From: Thermoleophilaceae bacterium
Lineage (GTDB): Bacteria > Actinomycetota > Thermoleophilia > Solirubrobacterales > Thermoleophilaceae
Reading direction: 5' to 3'
Assembly (NCBI GenBank): GCA_030447905.1
Contig: JAUJNZ010000004.1
Coordinates: 1-64,000, forward strand
DNA length: 64,000 nucleotides
Positions 8,001-16,374 of this stretch are shown one piece after another; the first letter of the stretch is position 1; each line of letters begins with the position of its first letter. Under the pieces are notes generated by a model. The model was given only the letters and a program-made list of their open reading frames with translations. It ran no database searches and had not been told where the DNA came from. The position numbers and the translations under genes are program-made.

Positions 8001-9563
8001 ATGAGTCTCGAGAGGGGAGCGGGAATCGACGGATGTGACCGCAACGGCGATGGCGCCCACGACGACGCGGCGCGGGCGGCCACTCTGCGCGTGATCGCGC
8101 GCCACGGCGCCCAGGTGATGCGCACGGCGCGGCGCTACGCCATGACGCCTGAAGACGCCGAGGATGCCTACCAGCGCGCCGTCGAGATCATGCTCACCAA
8201 GGCGCCCGACATCCCGGACGCGGACCTCCTGCCTTGGTTGAAGACCGTCGTAAAGCACGAGGCCTTTGCCATCCGCCGACAGGAGGAGCGCTGGCCCAGA
8301 GCCGCCGACGGAAGCCTCGACGGCGCGTGCGAGATCGAGGCGGCCATCGCATCACCGGTCGAGCAGTCCGAGCGCTTCGAGCGACTGCGCCTGGGCGCGG
8401 AGGCGATGCGGCACCTCAAGCCGCAGGAGATCCGCGCCCTGACCTTGCTCGCCCAGGGCTATAGCTATCAACAGATCTGCGACGCGACCGGCTGGACCTA
8501 CACCAAGGTCAACCGTTGCCTGGCCGAGGGTCGTCAGCGCTTTGTTCAGCGGGTCGCCGGCATCGAGTCGGGCGACGAGTGCCGGCGGCTCGAGCCGAAG
8601 CTCTCGGCCCTGGCCGACGGAGAGGCGTCGGAGGAGGAGCTCGTCGTCCTCCGCCGGCATCTGCGGCGGTGCCTGGCCTGCCGCGCGACCTTTCGCGAGC
8701 AGTACCTCGCTCCCGGGGTCATCGGCGCGCTCGCGCCAAGCGCCCTGCTCGGCGGAGGCGCCACGCTTTTCGAGCGCCTGCACGAGCTCGTCGCCACGAT
8801 CAAGGTCAAGGCGGCCTCCGTGGCCCGCCTTCCGGGCTTCGACGGCGGCCCGGGAGGTGGCCATCCGGCCCTATCGAGCGGTTCGGGGCGGCTCGCGTCC
8901 GCCGGATTGGCGAAGGGCCTGGCAGTCCTGGCCGTGGGCAGCGCAGGGGTGGGCGGTGCGATCGTGGGGGCGGAGCGGGTGCTGAACTCAACCGCGGAGT
9001 CGGCCGACGCGGCGACCGGCCAACAGAAGGGCGATCAGCCGGCTCCGGGCCGGGGGCCCCGCTCGGCCGATGCTCTCATGGAACGTGGCGGCCGTTCCCG
9101 GCGAGGTCACCGCGCGCCTCGACGAGGCGACAGGCCTCTGGACGCCGGCTCGGTCGATACGGATCACGCCGGAGGGGCTGCTCCCGATGTCACGCCGTCG
9201 GCTTCGGGCCCGCGTTCGGGCGAACGGCACCGCTCTCGTCCTGAGCGACGTCCGCGGAGCACGGCTAGCTCCCCTTCCCGCGACGACTACCGCCGATCTC
9301 CGAGCGACCAGCGACAGTCGGGTACGAGCTGCGAGCAGCAATGGGGGGGTTTTTCGGCGGACGAGAGCGATTCCGGGACCTGCTCGACCTCAGGGGAGTG
9401 CGTCGACCCCAGCGTCGCGGCCTCCAGCAACGAGACGAACCCCGTGGTGTGCTCGAGGCAGGAGGGCTGCGTGGACGCCAGCATCGCGGCCTCCAGCAAC
9501 GAGACCAACCCCGTGGTGTGCTCGGGACCAGAGGACGCTCACCCGCCCAATAGTGCGCCGTAG
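8001..9563 (+). CDS. ECF-type sigma factor with C-terminal zinc-finger, membrane and repeat extension
   Basis: Protein of 520 aa. Residues about 20-100 match sigma region 2 (DAEDAYQRAVEIML, LPWLKTVVKHEA), and about 130-185 match region 4 with an HTH (LTLLAQGYSYQQICDATGW). An anti-sigma-like zinc finger follows (HLRRCLACR near residue 215), then one hydrophobic helix near 305-330, a Pro/Arg-rich linker, and two copies of a 23-residue Cys-containing repeat (CVDPSVAASSNETN... / CVDASIAASSNETN...). Sigma and anti-sigma-like parts on one chain suggest self-control at the membrane (inference). Codon use in the linker (about 9065-9330) fits another frame better, so paired frameshifts are possible. 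Confidence 0.75.
   Translation: MSLERGAGIDGCDRNGDGAHDDAARAATLRVIARHGAQVMRTARRYAMTPEDAEDAYQRAVEIMLTKAPDIPDADLLPWLKTVVKHEAFAIRRQEERWPRAADGSLDGACEIEAAIASPVEQSERFERLRLGAEAMRHLKPQEIRALTLLAQGYSYQQICDATGWTYTKVNRCLAEGRQRFVQRVAGIESGDECRRLEPKLSALADGEASEEELVVLRRHLRRCLACRATFREQYLAPGVIGALAPSALLGGGATLFERLHELVATIKVKAASVARLPGFDGGPGGGHPALSSGSGRLASAGLAKGLAVLAVGSAGVGGAIVGAERVLNSTAESADAATGQQKGDQPAPGRGPRSADALMERGGRSRRGHRAPRRGDRPLDAGSVDTDHAGGAAPDVTPSASGPRSGERHRSRPERRPRSTASSPSRDDYRRSPSDQRQSGTSCEQQWGGFSADESDSGTCSTSGECVDPSVAASSNETNPVVCSRQEGCVDASIAASSNETNPVVCSGPEDAHPPNSAP
9399..9536 (+). repeat. Two tandem 69-bp coding repeats
   Basis: Two adjacent in-frame 69-bp units (9399-9467 and 9468-9536) in the 3' end of the ECF sigma gene encode near-identical 23-residue repeats that each begin and end near a cysteine. 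The two copies differ at only a few bases over the first 57 nt. Confidence 0.8.
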
Positions 9564-9748
9564 CGGCGACCTTCGAGATGACGGCGGCGCGATCGGTCGG
9601 GAGGACCCGTGGCCGGCGAGCCACGAACCCGCGCCCGCGACTAGCCACGAAGCCGGGGGTCGCAGTTCTCGCAGTAAGCGTGGCCGGGTCTGTGGAGCGA
9701 GTCCCCGACCGGGGTCGGGCGTCCTAGCGAGCTGCTTGACTCGGTTCG

Positions 9749-10465
9749 GTGTCTCCCACCACGGCGACCTCCCCCCGCCAGATCGCCTGCCCCGCCTGCG
9801 AGGGCAGCGGCTTCGTGCTCGAGGAGCTCACCGGCGTGGCCCGCCCCTGCGAGTGCCGTCCGCGCCGAATCGCGCTGGCCCGCACCCGAAGCCTCTCCCA
9901 CCACATTCCGCGCCGCTTCGTCGACGTGGGCTTCGACCGAAACCCCGTGCGGCAGATGGACCCGAAGGTCGTGCGGGTAGTCGAGCGCTACTGCGACAAG
10001 ATCGACGAGCGCCTCGACCGTGGCGAGGGGCTCTGGTTTCAGGGTCCGCGCGGCACCGGTAAGACGACGCTGGCCATGCTGGTCTCCCTGCACGCGCTGC
10101 GCGCCCAGCGCGCCGTGGCCATCTACACGGTACCCCAGCTCCTGGCCGAGGTCCGCAAGACCTACGACGACGACTCGCGCCACGACTACCTCGACCTGAC
10201 GGGGCGCCTGGCGAGCGTCGACCTCCTGCATCTCGAAGACATGGCTGTCGCCCGGACCAACGAGTGGGTCCTCGAGCAGCTCTACACGATCATCAACGAC
10301 CGCTACCAGGACCAGCGCTCGGTCGTCTTCACGGCTGACGTCGAGCGCCCGGAGGACCTCGGGCAGCACATCGGGGAGCGCACCTTCTCCCGGTTGATCG
10401 AGATGTGCGGAGATCCGCTGCCTCTGCTGGGAGAGGACCGCCGGAAGGTCGTGCGGGAGGGCTGA
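9749..10465 (+). CDS. DnaC/IstB-like AAA+ ATPase with N-terminal zinc ribbon
   Basis: ATPase of 238 aa resembling helicase loaders (DnaC) and IstB. An N-terminal CPAC...CEC cysteine cluster (residues about 14-37) precedes Walker A in FQGPRGTGKTTLA (about 105), a Walker B in VDLLHLEDM, and a sensor-like segment VVFTADVE. No DnaB, primase or transposase lies next to it, so a role in chromosomal helicase loading is likely but unproven. Start is GTG at 9749. Convergent with selB. Confidence 0.8.
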   Translation: MSPTTATSPRQIACPACEGSGFVLEELTGVARPCECRPRRIALARTRSLSHHIPRRFVDVGFDRNPVRQMDPKVVRVVERYCDKIDERLDRGEGLWFQGPRGTGKTTLAMLVSLHALRAQRAVAIYTVPQLLAEVRKTYDDDSRHDYLDLTGRLASVDLLHLEDMAVARTNEWVLEQLYTIINDRYQDQRSVVFTADVERPEDLGQHIGERTFSRLIEMCGDPLPLLGEDRRKVVREG

Positions 10466-10533
10466 GGACTCCGGCCCGGTCTACCGGCCGCGGCCGGACA
10501 TGCTCAGCGTCCCGCCGCCGCGGGCCGACCGGC
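10466..10533. terminator. Possible bidirectional terminator between convergent genes
   Basis: The 68 nt between the convergent ATPase and selB genes contain self-complementary GGCC/CCGG-rich runs (CCGGTCTACCGG near 10480). It could fold into a terminator hairpin, but no U-tract is visible. Weak support. Confidence 0.25.
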
Positions 10534-12168
10534 TCAGCGCCGCCGCCGCAGCACGTGCGCGTCGCCGCGGCGAACGGTGACCTTCTTGGCGTCGAGGTGC
10601 TCGAGCAGCGCCTGCGCGTAGCGACGCGAGGTGCCGAGCTCGTTGCGAACGCCGGCGATCGTCGCCTCGCCGTCGCGCTCGCACATCGCTACAACGCGCG
10701 CCTCGAGCCCCGCGAGCGGCTCGGGCGCCCAGTGCAGGTTCTGCCCCACGCGGACCGCCCGCCCGGCCCGGACGAGCTCGGCGAGCCGTCTGCGGGCTGA
10801 CGCGGGGTCGAGGCCGGCGGCCTCGACCAGCTCGGCGTCGGCGCGCGGACGTTCGCCGTCGTCGAGCAGGAGCTCGGCGAGCCTCAAGGCCGCTGCGTCG
10901 AGCTCCGGTGGCATCGGTGCGACCGAAGGCCGGTCGCGGGCCTCCGAGCGGCCGGAGCGGCGCGGCGCCGGCCCGGTGGCCTCGTCAGGCCGTTCGCCCC
11001 GCTCGAGAGCGGTCAGCCGCCGCAGCATCTCCTTCCCGCCCCGATGCCGGCGGGGGCGCGCGTCGACCACGACGCCCCCGCCGAGCGTGTCGGGTGGCGC
11101 GATCTGGCGGATGATCAGCCGGTCCCCGATGGCGGGCACGAGCGGGGACTCGAGCCGTAGCTGCGCCAGCGTCGCAGACCCGGGTCCAAACCCGTCCCCC
11201 TCGAGGGCGAAGATGCGGCCGGGCGCTTCGCGCGTGCCATGGTGCACCTGCACGCGCATCCCCGACTCGAGCCCGCCGGCGCTGCCGCCTCCCTCGAGCG
11301 AGAGTCGCGCGTCCACCCGATAGGTCGCGCGCAGCTCGTCGTTCACAGCGCAGACCACGTCGCCGCGTCCGAGCTCTCGCCAGCTCACCCCGGCCAGGTT
11401 CAACGCGAGACGCTGCCCGGCCCCCGCCCGCTCGACGGGCCTGTCGTGCACCTGCAGCGACCGCACGCGGGCCCTCAGCTCCTGAGGCACGACGCGCATC
11501 GCGTCTCCGGCGGCGATCTCGCCGGACCAGAGGGTCCCGGTCACGACGGTGCCGATCCCGCGCAGGGTGAAGGAGCGGTCGACGTGCAGCCGGGGCGAGC
11601 CGCCGGTCCCGCCGGCGGCGCGTCCGGGCAGCGTCGCCGCCGCCCGGGCGCGGGCGGCGAGCAGGTCGCCGAGGCCGGTCCCCAGCCGGGCCGACACGGG
11701 GACGGTCTCGACGCCCGGCACGAGCTCGGCGACCTCCTCCGCGGCCAGCTCAGGCTCGCCGACGTCGGCCTTGGTCACCGCAACGACGCCCGTGTAGACG
11801 CCGAGGCCGCGAAGCACCGCGAGGTGCTCGCGGGTCTGAGGCATTACCCCGTCGTCGGCGGCGACGCACAGCAGGAAGAGGTCGATCCCCGAGGCGCCCG
11901 CGACCATCGTGCGGACGAAGCGGCCGTGACCGGGAACGTCGACCACCGACAGCGGCCGGCCGCTCGGGAGGTCGAGCGGCGCGTACCCGAGCTCGATCGA
12001 GATCCCGCGCTTGTGCTCCTCGGGCAGGCGGTCGGTGTCGCGCCCGGTGAGCGCGGCGATCAGAGCGGTCTTGCCGTGGTCGATGTGACCCGCTGTGCCG
12101 AGCGTGAGAGGCGCGGATCCGGTTCCCGGCTGAGCCGGGCCGGTCACCGGCTTTGCGGCCGAGCTCAA
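10534..12168 (-). CDS. selB: Selenocysteine-specific translation elongation factor SelB
   Basis: SelB carries Sec-tRNA(Sec) to in-frame UGA codons marked by a SECIS hairpin. The GTPase domain has G1 [13 protein letters not shown], the GISIELGYA switch, G3 DVPGHGRF and G4 TKAD, followed by EF-Tu-like domains 2 and 3 ([16 protein letters not shown]). The C-terminal third (about residues 390-544) holds the winged-helix domains that bind SECIS RNA. About 544 aa is normal to slightly short. The TTG start overlaps the selA stop (TTGA), so translation is coupled; GTG at 12147 is an alternative start. Confidence 0.95.
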   Translation of the reverse strand: MSSAAKPVTGPAQPGTGSAPLTLGTAGHIDHGKTALIAALTGRDTDRLPEEHKRGISIELGYAPLDLPSGRPLSVVDVPGHGRFVRTMVAGASGIDLFLLCVAADDGVMPQTREHLAVLRGLGVYTGVVAVTKADVGEPELAAEEVAELVPGVETVPVSARLGTGLGDLLAARARAAATLPGRAAGGTGGSPRLHVDRSFTLRGIGTVVTGTLWSGEIAAGDAMRVVPQELRARVRSLQVHDRPVERAGAGQRLALNLAGVSWRELGRGDVVCAVNDELRATYRVDARLSLEGGGSAGGLESGMRVQVHHGTREAPGRIFALEGDGFGPGSATLAQLRLESPLVPAIGDRLIIRQIAPPDTLGGGVVVDARPRRHRGGKEMLRRLTALERGERPDEATGPAPRRSGRSEARDRPSVAPMPPELDAAALRLAELLLDDGERPRADAELVEAAGLDPASARRRLAELVRAGRAVRVGQNLHWAPEPLAGLEARVVAMCERDGEATIAGVRNELGTSRRYAQALLEHLDAKKVTVRRGDAHVLRRRR

Positions 12169-13460
12169 GCTTCCCTCAGGGCGGCTGCGACCGCCGCGGC
12201 AGCGAGGTCGGCGCCTTCGTCGTCCAGCGTTCGCGGGTCCAGCAGCAACCTTCCCTCCGCGGCGCGGGCGATCACCGGCGGCGATGTCATCCGCAGCCGC
12301 GCGGCCAGCTCGTCGACGCCGACTCCCTCGGCCGAGACCGCGCACACCGGACCCTCGAGCTCGAGCAGCGGCAGCGTGCCGCCGCCCATCTTCGCCGACG
12401 AGCGCTCCACGCCCGCCGCGATCCCGGCTCCACCAAGGGCCGCCTGCATTCGGCGCGCCCGCGCCTCGAGCTCGGTCTCGTCGGCGCGCAGCATCGCCAG
12501 CACCGGAACCTCCCGCGTAGCGGTGGCCGGGTCGCGGAGAAGGCGCAGGGTGGCCTCGAGCCCGGCCAGCGACAGCTTGTCGATCCGCAGCGCGCGCGCG
12601 AGCGGATGCCGGCGACAGCGCTCGAGCGCCGCGGCCGTCCCGGCCATCAGCCCGGCCTGGGGCCCGCCGAGGAGCTTGTCACCGGAAAAGCACACGACCG
12701 CGCAGCCCGCGGCCACCGAGCGCCTGACCGAAGGCTCGTCCGCCAGCTCCGCGACGCCCTCGACCACGGCCCCCGACCCGGCGTCGTCGATCACCGCCAG
12801 CCCCGCCGTCCGACCGAGCTCGCAGAGCTCCTCGATCGACGCCTCCTCGACGAACCCGACGGTCCGGAAGTTCGACGGGTGGACCCGCAGGATCGCCGCG
12901 GTCTCCGGACCCACGGCGCGTGCGTAGTCGCTCGCCCGAGTGCGGTTGGTCGTTCCCACCTCGACGAGCCGCGCCCCCGATGCCTCGACGACCTCGGGCA
13001 CCCGGAAGGACCCCCCGATCTCGACGAGCTGGCCGCGCGAGACCACGATCTCTCCCCCGCCGCCCAGCGCGCTCGCAGCGAGCAGCACCGCCGCGGCGCA
13101 GTTGTTGACGACGAGCGCGCCCTCGGCGCCGGTCAACTCGCGCACGAGTCCCTCCACGTGCTCTTGTCGCGACCCCCGGGCTCCTCGAGCGAGGTCATAT
13201 TCGAGCGTCGAGTAGCCCGCGCCGACGGCGACCGCGGCCTCGAGCGCGGGCCGGGCGAGCGGCGCCCGCCCGAGGTTCGTGTGGAGGATCACGCCGGTGG
13301 CGTTCAGGACCGGGCGCAGGCTCGGGGCGGCCGCGGCGGCGCCGAGCGCCCGCGCGTCGGCCTCTAGTTCCGCGGCGTCCGTGGCGCCGGACGCTCCGTC
13401 GCCCGCGGTCGCCACAAGCTCCGCCCGGCGGGCGTCGATCACCGTCCGGGCGGATTCCAC
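12165..13460 (-). CDS. selA: L-seryl-tRNA(Sec) selenium transferase SelA
   Basis: PLP enzyme that converts Ser-tRNA(Sec) to Sec-tRNA(Sec) using selenophosphate. The core NATGVILHTNLGRAPL, the DDAGSG aspartate and the PLP lysine in FSGDKLLGGPQAG are all present. The listed GTG start is the first conventional start, but the same frame continues upstream without a stop to about 13540 and encodes RRLRQLPSVEELASRLADLP, which matches the usual SelA N-terminus. The true start is therefore upstream and may be CTG (near 13526) or another non-standard codon. Stop overlaps selB. Confidence 0.93.
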   Translation of the reverse strand: MESARTVIDARRAELVATAGDGASGATDAAELEADARALGAAAAAPSLRPVLNATGVILHTNLGRAPLARPALEAAVAVGAGYSTLEYDLARGARGSRQEHVEGLVRELTGAEGALVVNNCAAAVLLAASALGGGGEIVVSRGQLVEIGGSFRVPEVVEASGARLVEVGTTNRTRASDYARAVGPETAAILRVHPSNFRTVGFVEEASIEELCELGRTAGLAVIDDAGSGAVVEGVAELADEPSVRRSVAAGCAVVCFSGDKLLGGPQAGLMAGTAAALERCRRHPLARALRIDKLSLAGLEATLRLLRDPATATREVPVLAMLRADETELEARARRMQAALGGAGIAAGVERSSAKMGGGTLPLLELEGPVCAVSAEGVGVDELAARLRMTSPPVIARAAEGRLLLDPRTLDDEGADLAAAAVAAALREA

Positions 13461-13599
13461 GGCGAGCGAGCGCGGCAGGTCGGCGAGCCGCGAGGCCAGT
13501 TCCTCGACGGAGGGAAGCTGTCGCAGCCGCCGGTTGATGTCCTCGGTCGCGGCGATGACACGATCGTAGTGACGCGGGGGCGCCCTTCCTCGAGGCGGG

Positions 13600-14268
13600 C
13601 TACGCCGGTGGGGTACCCTCCACCCAGCGCACCTCGTCGCCCTGGACCTCGCGCTTCCAGATCGGAGCCTCGGCCTTCACGCGGTCGATGATCTCGCGCC
13701 CGGCCGCGAAGGCCTCGCCGCGGTGGGGGGCCGAGCACGCGATCACGACGCTCGGCTCCGACAGGGCCACCGCCCCGACCCGGTGCTCGCACGCAGCAGC
13801 GCACAGCCCATGGCGCTCGACGGCCTCGGTCAGGATCGCCGCGATCCGGTCCTGCGCCATCTCGACGTAGGCCTCGTACTCGAGCCGCTCGACCGAGCGC
13901 GTGACACCCTGAAAGGTCACGATGGCGCCTGCGCGCGGATCGCGCACCCGGGCGAGGAGCGCATCCAGCGACAGCGGCTCGCCGGTGACCCGCGCGTAAG
14001 GTCGAGGGCGCTCGCCGGTCCGGTGCGTCGCCGCTCGCTCGCCGCCGCTGACCGGAGGTATGAGCGCCAGCTCGTCGCCCGGATCCAGCACCCGATCGCT
14101 CGGTGCGTACTCGCGATTGACCGCCATGACCAGTGGAAGGCCTGCCACCATCTCACCCAGCGCGGCGACGGCATCCCCGACACGTGCCCCCGCGGGAAGG
14201 TCGAGCGTGACCTCGCCGGCGCCCGCGCGCTCGCGGAGCACGGCGAACAGGCGGATCGTCACCTCCAT
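13600..14268 (-). CDS. moaE: MoaD-MoaE fusion (molybdopterin synthase)
   Basis: Both subunits of molybdopterin synthase on one 222-aa chain. Residues 1-80 are a MoaD ubiquitin-like domain ending in the Gly-Gly of PPVSGG. Residues about 90-222 are MoaE with VTFQGVTRS, EYEAYVEMA, the HRVGAV strand and the catalytic KAEAPIWKRE. MoaD normally needs a free C-terminal Gly-Gly for thiocarboxylation, so the fusion probably has to be cut, as reported for mycobacterial MoaX. It lies just upstream of selA; molybdopterin and selenium meet in enzymes such as formate dehydrogenase, none of which is in this window. Confidence 0.92.
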   Translation of the reverse strand: MEVTIRLFAVLRERAGAGEVTLDLPAGARVGDAVAALGEMVAGLPLVMAVNREYAPSDRVLDPGDELALIPPVSGGERAATHRTGERPRPYARVTGEPLSLDALLARVRDPRAGAIVTFQGVTRSVERLEYEAYVEMAQDRIAAILTEAVERHGLCAAACEHRVGAVALSEPSVVIACSAPHRGEAFAAGREIIDRVKAEAPIWKREVQGDEVRWVEGTPPA

Positions 14269-14372
14269 CGAGCTGACAGCGTAGGTGCTCGCGGCCTCAA
14301 CCCCCGTCTCGCTCAGCAGACACCTCCGTGGGTTGCTTGTGGCGATCGAGGGGTACCCGGCCCTTCGATCCC

Positions 14373-14660
14373 GTGGACCTGATCGCCTATCTGATCGCGC
14401 TGCTCGTGGCCGGCCTCTTCGTCGGCGCGCTCGGTCGCCTCGCGCTTCCAGGACGCGACCCGCTCAGCCTGCTCCAGACGGTGCTCATCGGGCTCGCCGG
14501 GTCGTTTCTCGCGGGAGTCCTGACGTGGCTGCTCCTCGGCCGCAGCGTGGGCGGGATCGCCCTGTCGGTGCTGTTCGCCACCGGCCTCGTCTACCTCGTG
14601 CGGCGCTCCCGCGGCGGCACGCTGGGGCGACCGGCACCGCGCTCGCGAATCGATCGCTGA
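14373..14660 (+). CDS. GlsB/YeaQ/YmgE-type small stress membrane protein
   Basis: Protein of about 95 aa with three hydrophobic helices (LIAYLIALLVAGLFVGALG, a middle LLQTVLIGLAGSFLAGVL, and GIALSVLFATGLVYLV) and a basic tail. Layout and the small-residue pattern match the transglycosylase-associated GlsB/YeaQ family of general-stress membrane proteins. GTG at 14373 gives the family-typical N-terminus; GTG at 14328 would add an unlikely basic leader. It precedes a CsbD gene, another stress gene. Confidence 0.75.
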   Translation: MDLIAYLIALLVAGLFVGALGRLALPGRDPLSLLQTVLIGLAGSFLAGVLTWLLLGRSVGGIALSVLFATGLVYLVRRSRGGTLGRPAPRSRIDR

Positions 14661-14673
14661 CCGGCGGTCGCTC

Positions 14674-14699
14674 GTTTGCGAGCAGCGGTCCGGGGGTAG
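14674..14699 (+). promoter_or_regulatory. SigB-like promoter candidate for the csbD-type gene
   Basis: GTTT at 14674-14677 and GGGTAG at 14694-14699 are separated by 16 nt, resembling the general-stress sigma-B consensus (GTTT, 13-16 nt, GGGTAT). It ends 38 nt before the CsbD start, and csbD is a sigma-B gene in Bacillus subtilis. A match this short in GC-rich DNA could be chance. Confidence 0.35.
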
Positions 14700-14736
14700 C
14701 TGAAACTGTCCGCATCGACACCAGGAGGGAAGGGCC

Positions 14737-14925
14737 ATGGGCATCACCGACAAGGTCTCCGGTCGCGCCAAGCAGGCCACTGGCGCGCTCACGGGAAGCA
14801 AGGCGACCGAGCGCGAGGGTAAGGAGGAGGAGCGCAAGGCCGACAAGAAGGAGGAGGCCGCCGAGGCGCAGTCCGTGGCCGAGCAGAAGCAGGCCGAGGC
14901 CGATCGCCTCGAGCGCAGGACCTGA
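14737..14925 (+). CDS. CsbD-family stress protein
   Basis: Small, highly charged protein of 62 aa. The N-terminus MGITDKVSGRAKQATGALTG is the CsbD signature; the remainder is Lys/Glu/Ala-rich and predicted helical. CsbD proteins accumulate under general stress in many bacteria; their biochemical role is unknown. A strong ribosome binding site AGGAGGGAAG precedes the ATG. Confidence 0.88.
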   Translation: MGITDKVSGRAKQATGALTGSKATEREGKEEERKADKKEEAAEAQSVAEQKQAEADRLERRT

Positions 14926-14961
14926 TCCATTCTCCGCCGCCCACCGCGGCGGCACCCTCTA

Positions 14962-15045
14962 CTAGAGCTTCACCACGACGATCACGGCGGAGATCAGCAC
15001 GCAGACGATGATGATGATCTGCATGGCGATCCAGAAGCGAGACAT
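14962..15045 (-). CDS. Small single-helix membrane protein
   Basis: Predicted 27-residue peptide that is almost entirely one transmembrane helix (AMQIIIIVCVLISAVIVVV followed by a Lys). The ATG at 15045 has AAGGA nine nt upstream, which fits better than the ATG at 15054 that directly abuts it. Not assigned to a family; similar one-helix peptides are common next to stress genes. Expression unproven. Confidence 0.45.
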   Translation of the reverse strand: MSRFWIAMQIIIIVCVLISAVIVVVKL

Positions 15046-15273
15046 TCCGGCCATTCCTTCATTCTGACCGGTCGACGGGGGAGCGGCAGGGCGAGCAGCG
15101 AGCACATGATGTGCTGATCGTCCGGACGACCTGAGCTGACGCCCGTGCGCCCGTGCGGGCGGCGGCCGAGGTCGAGAAGGGGCGACGCGCGGCGGTACGC
15201 TCAAGGGGCCAGTGAGGGGACGCGGCGCGAACAGCTTCCGAAGGTCGAGGGCTCCTCGATCGCGGGGTCAGCC

Positions 15274-16374
15274 GTGAAGGCGTGCGTGACGGGGGCGACC
15301 GGCTTCCTCGGTGCGCACGTGGCGAGCGCGCTCGCCGAGCGCGGCGACGACGTGCGAGTGACCTATCGCGACCTCCGTCGGTTGCGGCGCCTCGGGGGAC
15401 TCGACTGCGAGCCTGTCCGCGCCGACATCCTCGATCCCACGGGCATGCGCGCGGCGATGCGAGGGGTCGAGATCGCCTTCCACGCCGCGGGCTACGTCGC
15501 CTCCCAGCCGGTCGAGCGGGTCTTCCGCCTGAACGCCGTCGCCCCGCGGATCGCCGTCGAGGCGGCGGCTGCCGAAGACGTGCGGCGGATCGTCGTGACC
15601 TCGAGCGTGGCCGCGCTCGGCCCGGCGCCGGCCGGCGAGGTCGGCGACGAGCGGCAGGCCTACCGCGGTGGCCTCGGCCTCACCTACGCCGACGCCAAGC
15701 ACGAGGGCGAGCAGGAGGCGCTCGCGGCCGGCGAGCGGCACGGGATCGAAGTCGTCGTCGTGAACCCCTCCTACGTGCTCGGCGTGCCCGTCGACCTCAA
15801 CCAGCCGGGCGAGACGTCGACCCGGGCGGTCGGCAACTACCTCCTCGGGCGCCTGTCGCTCGTGGTCGCGGGAGCAGCCAACTTCGTCGACGTGCGCGAC
15901 GTGGCCGAAAGCCATCTGCGCGCCGCCGACGCCGGCGAGGCCGGCGAGCGCTACGTGCTCGGTGGGCACAACCTGGGCTGGGTCGAGTTCGTCGACCGCC
16001 TCGCGCGGCTCTCTCGCATTCGCCGCCGCGTGCTCGTCGTGCCCGCCGAGCTCGCCGGCCCGGCACGCCTCGCGGACGGCCTCCCCGGTCCCAATTTGGG
16101 GGAGGGAGCCTTTTTCATGGCCCAGAACTGGCGCGTGTCCTCGCGCAAGGCACGCCGGGAGCTCGGCCATGCCGCGCGTCCGCTCTCAGAGACCCTGCGC
16201 GCGACGATCGACTGGTACCGCGACCTGATCTCGGCCGGGGTCTTCGACCGCCAGCCCGTGTCACCGATGTCGGTTATGGCCACGGCGCTGCGCGTGGGCG
16301 AGCGCGCCGGCCTGCTCGGAGGGCTCCAGATGGCCGAGCGAGTGGTGGGACGGCGGCTCGTCGCGGGCGCTTGA
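15274..16374 (+). CDS. NAD(P)-dependent epimerase/dehydratase-like protein (HpnA/dihydroflavonol reductase-like)
   Basis: Extended SDR of 366 aa. The N-terminal ACVTGATGFLGAHVASAL is the cofactor-binding loop, VTSSVAALG the catalytic Ser segment and LTYADAKHEGE the Tyr-Lys pair. The sequence resembles the dihydroflavonol reductase/hopanoid-associated epimerase branch; the substrate is not predictable. The GTG at 15274 starts directly at the Rossmann strand. The stop overlaps the TTG of tadA. Confidence 0.87.
   Translation: MKACVTGATGFLGAHVASALAERGDDVRVTYRDLRRLRRLGGLDCEPVRADILDPTGMRAAMRGVEIAFHAAGYVASQPVERVFRLNAVAPRIAVEAAAAEDVRRIVVTSSVAALGPAPAGEVGDERQAYRGGLGLTYADAKHEGEQEALAAGERHGIEVVVVNPSYVLGVPVDLNQPGETSTRAVGNYLLGRLSLVVAGAANFVDVRDVAESHLRAADAGEAGERYVLGGHNLGWVEFVDRLARLSRIRRRVLVVPAELAGPARLADGLPGPNLGEGAFFMAQNWRVSSRKARRELGHAARPLSETLRATIDWYRDLISAGVFDRQPVSPMSVMATALRVGERAGLLGGLQMAERVVGRRLVAGA

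Noticed and set aside
9749-10465. IstB helper of an IS21-type element
   Set aside because: No IstA-like transposase or terminal inverted repeats are adjacent; the N-terminal zinc ribbon fits a DnaC-like loader better.
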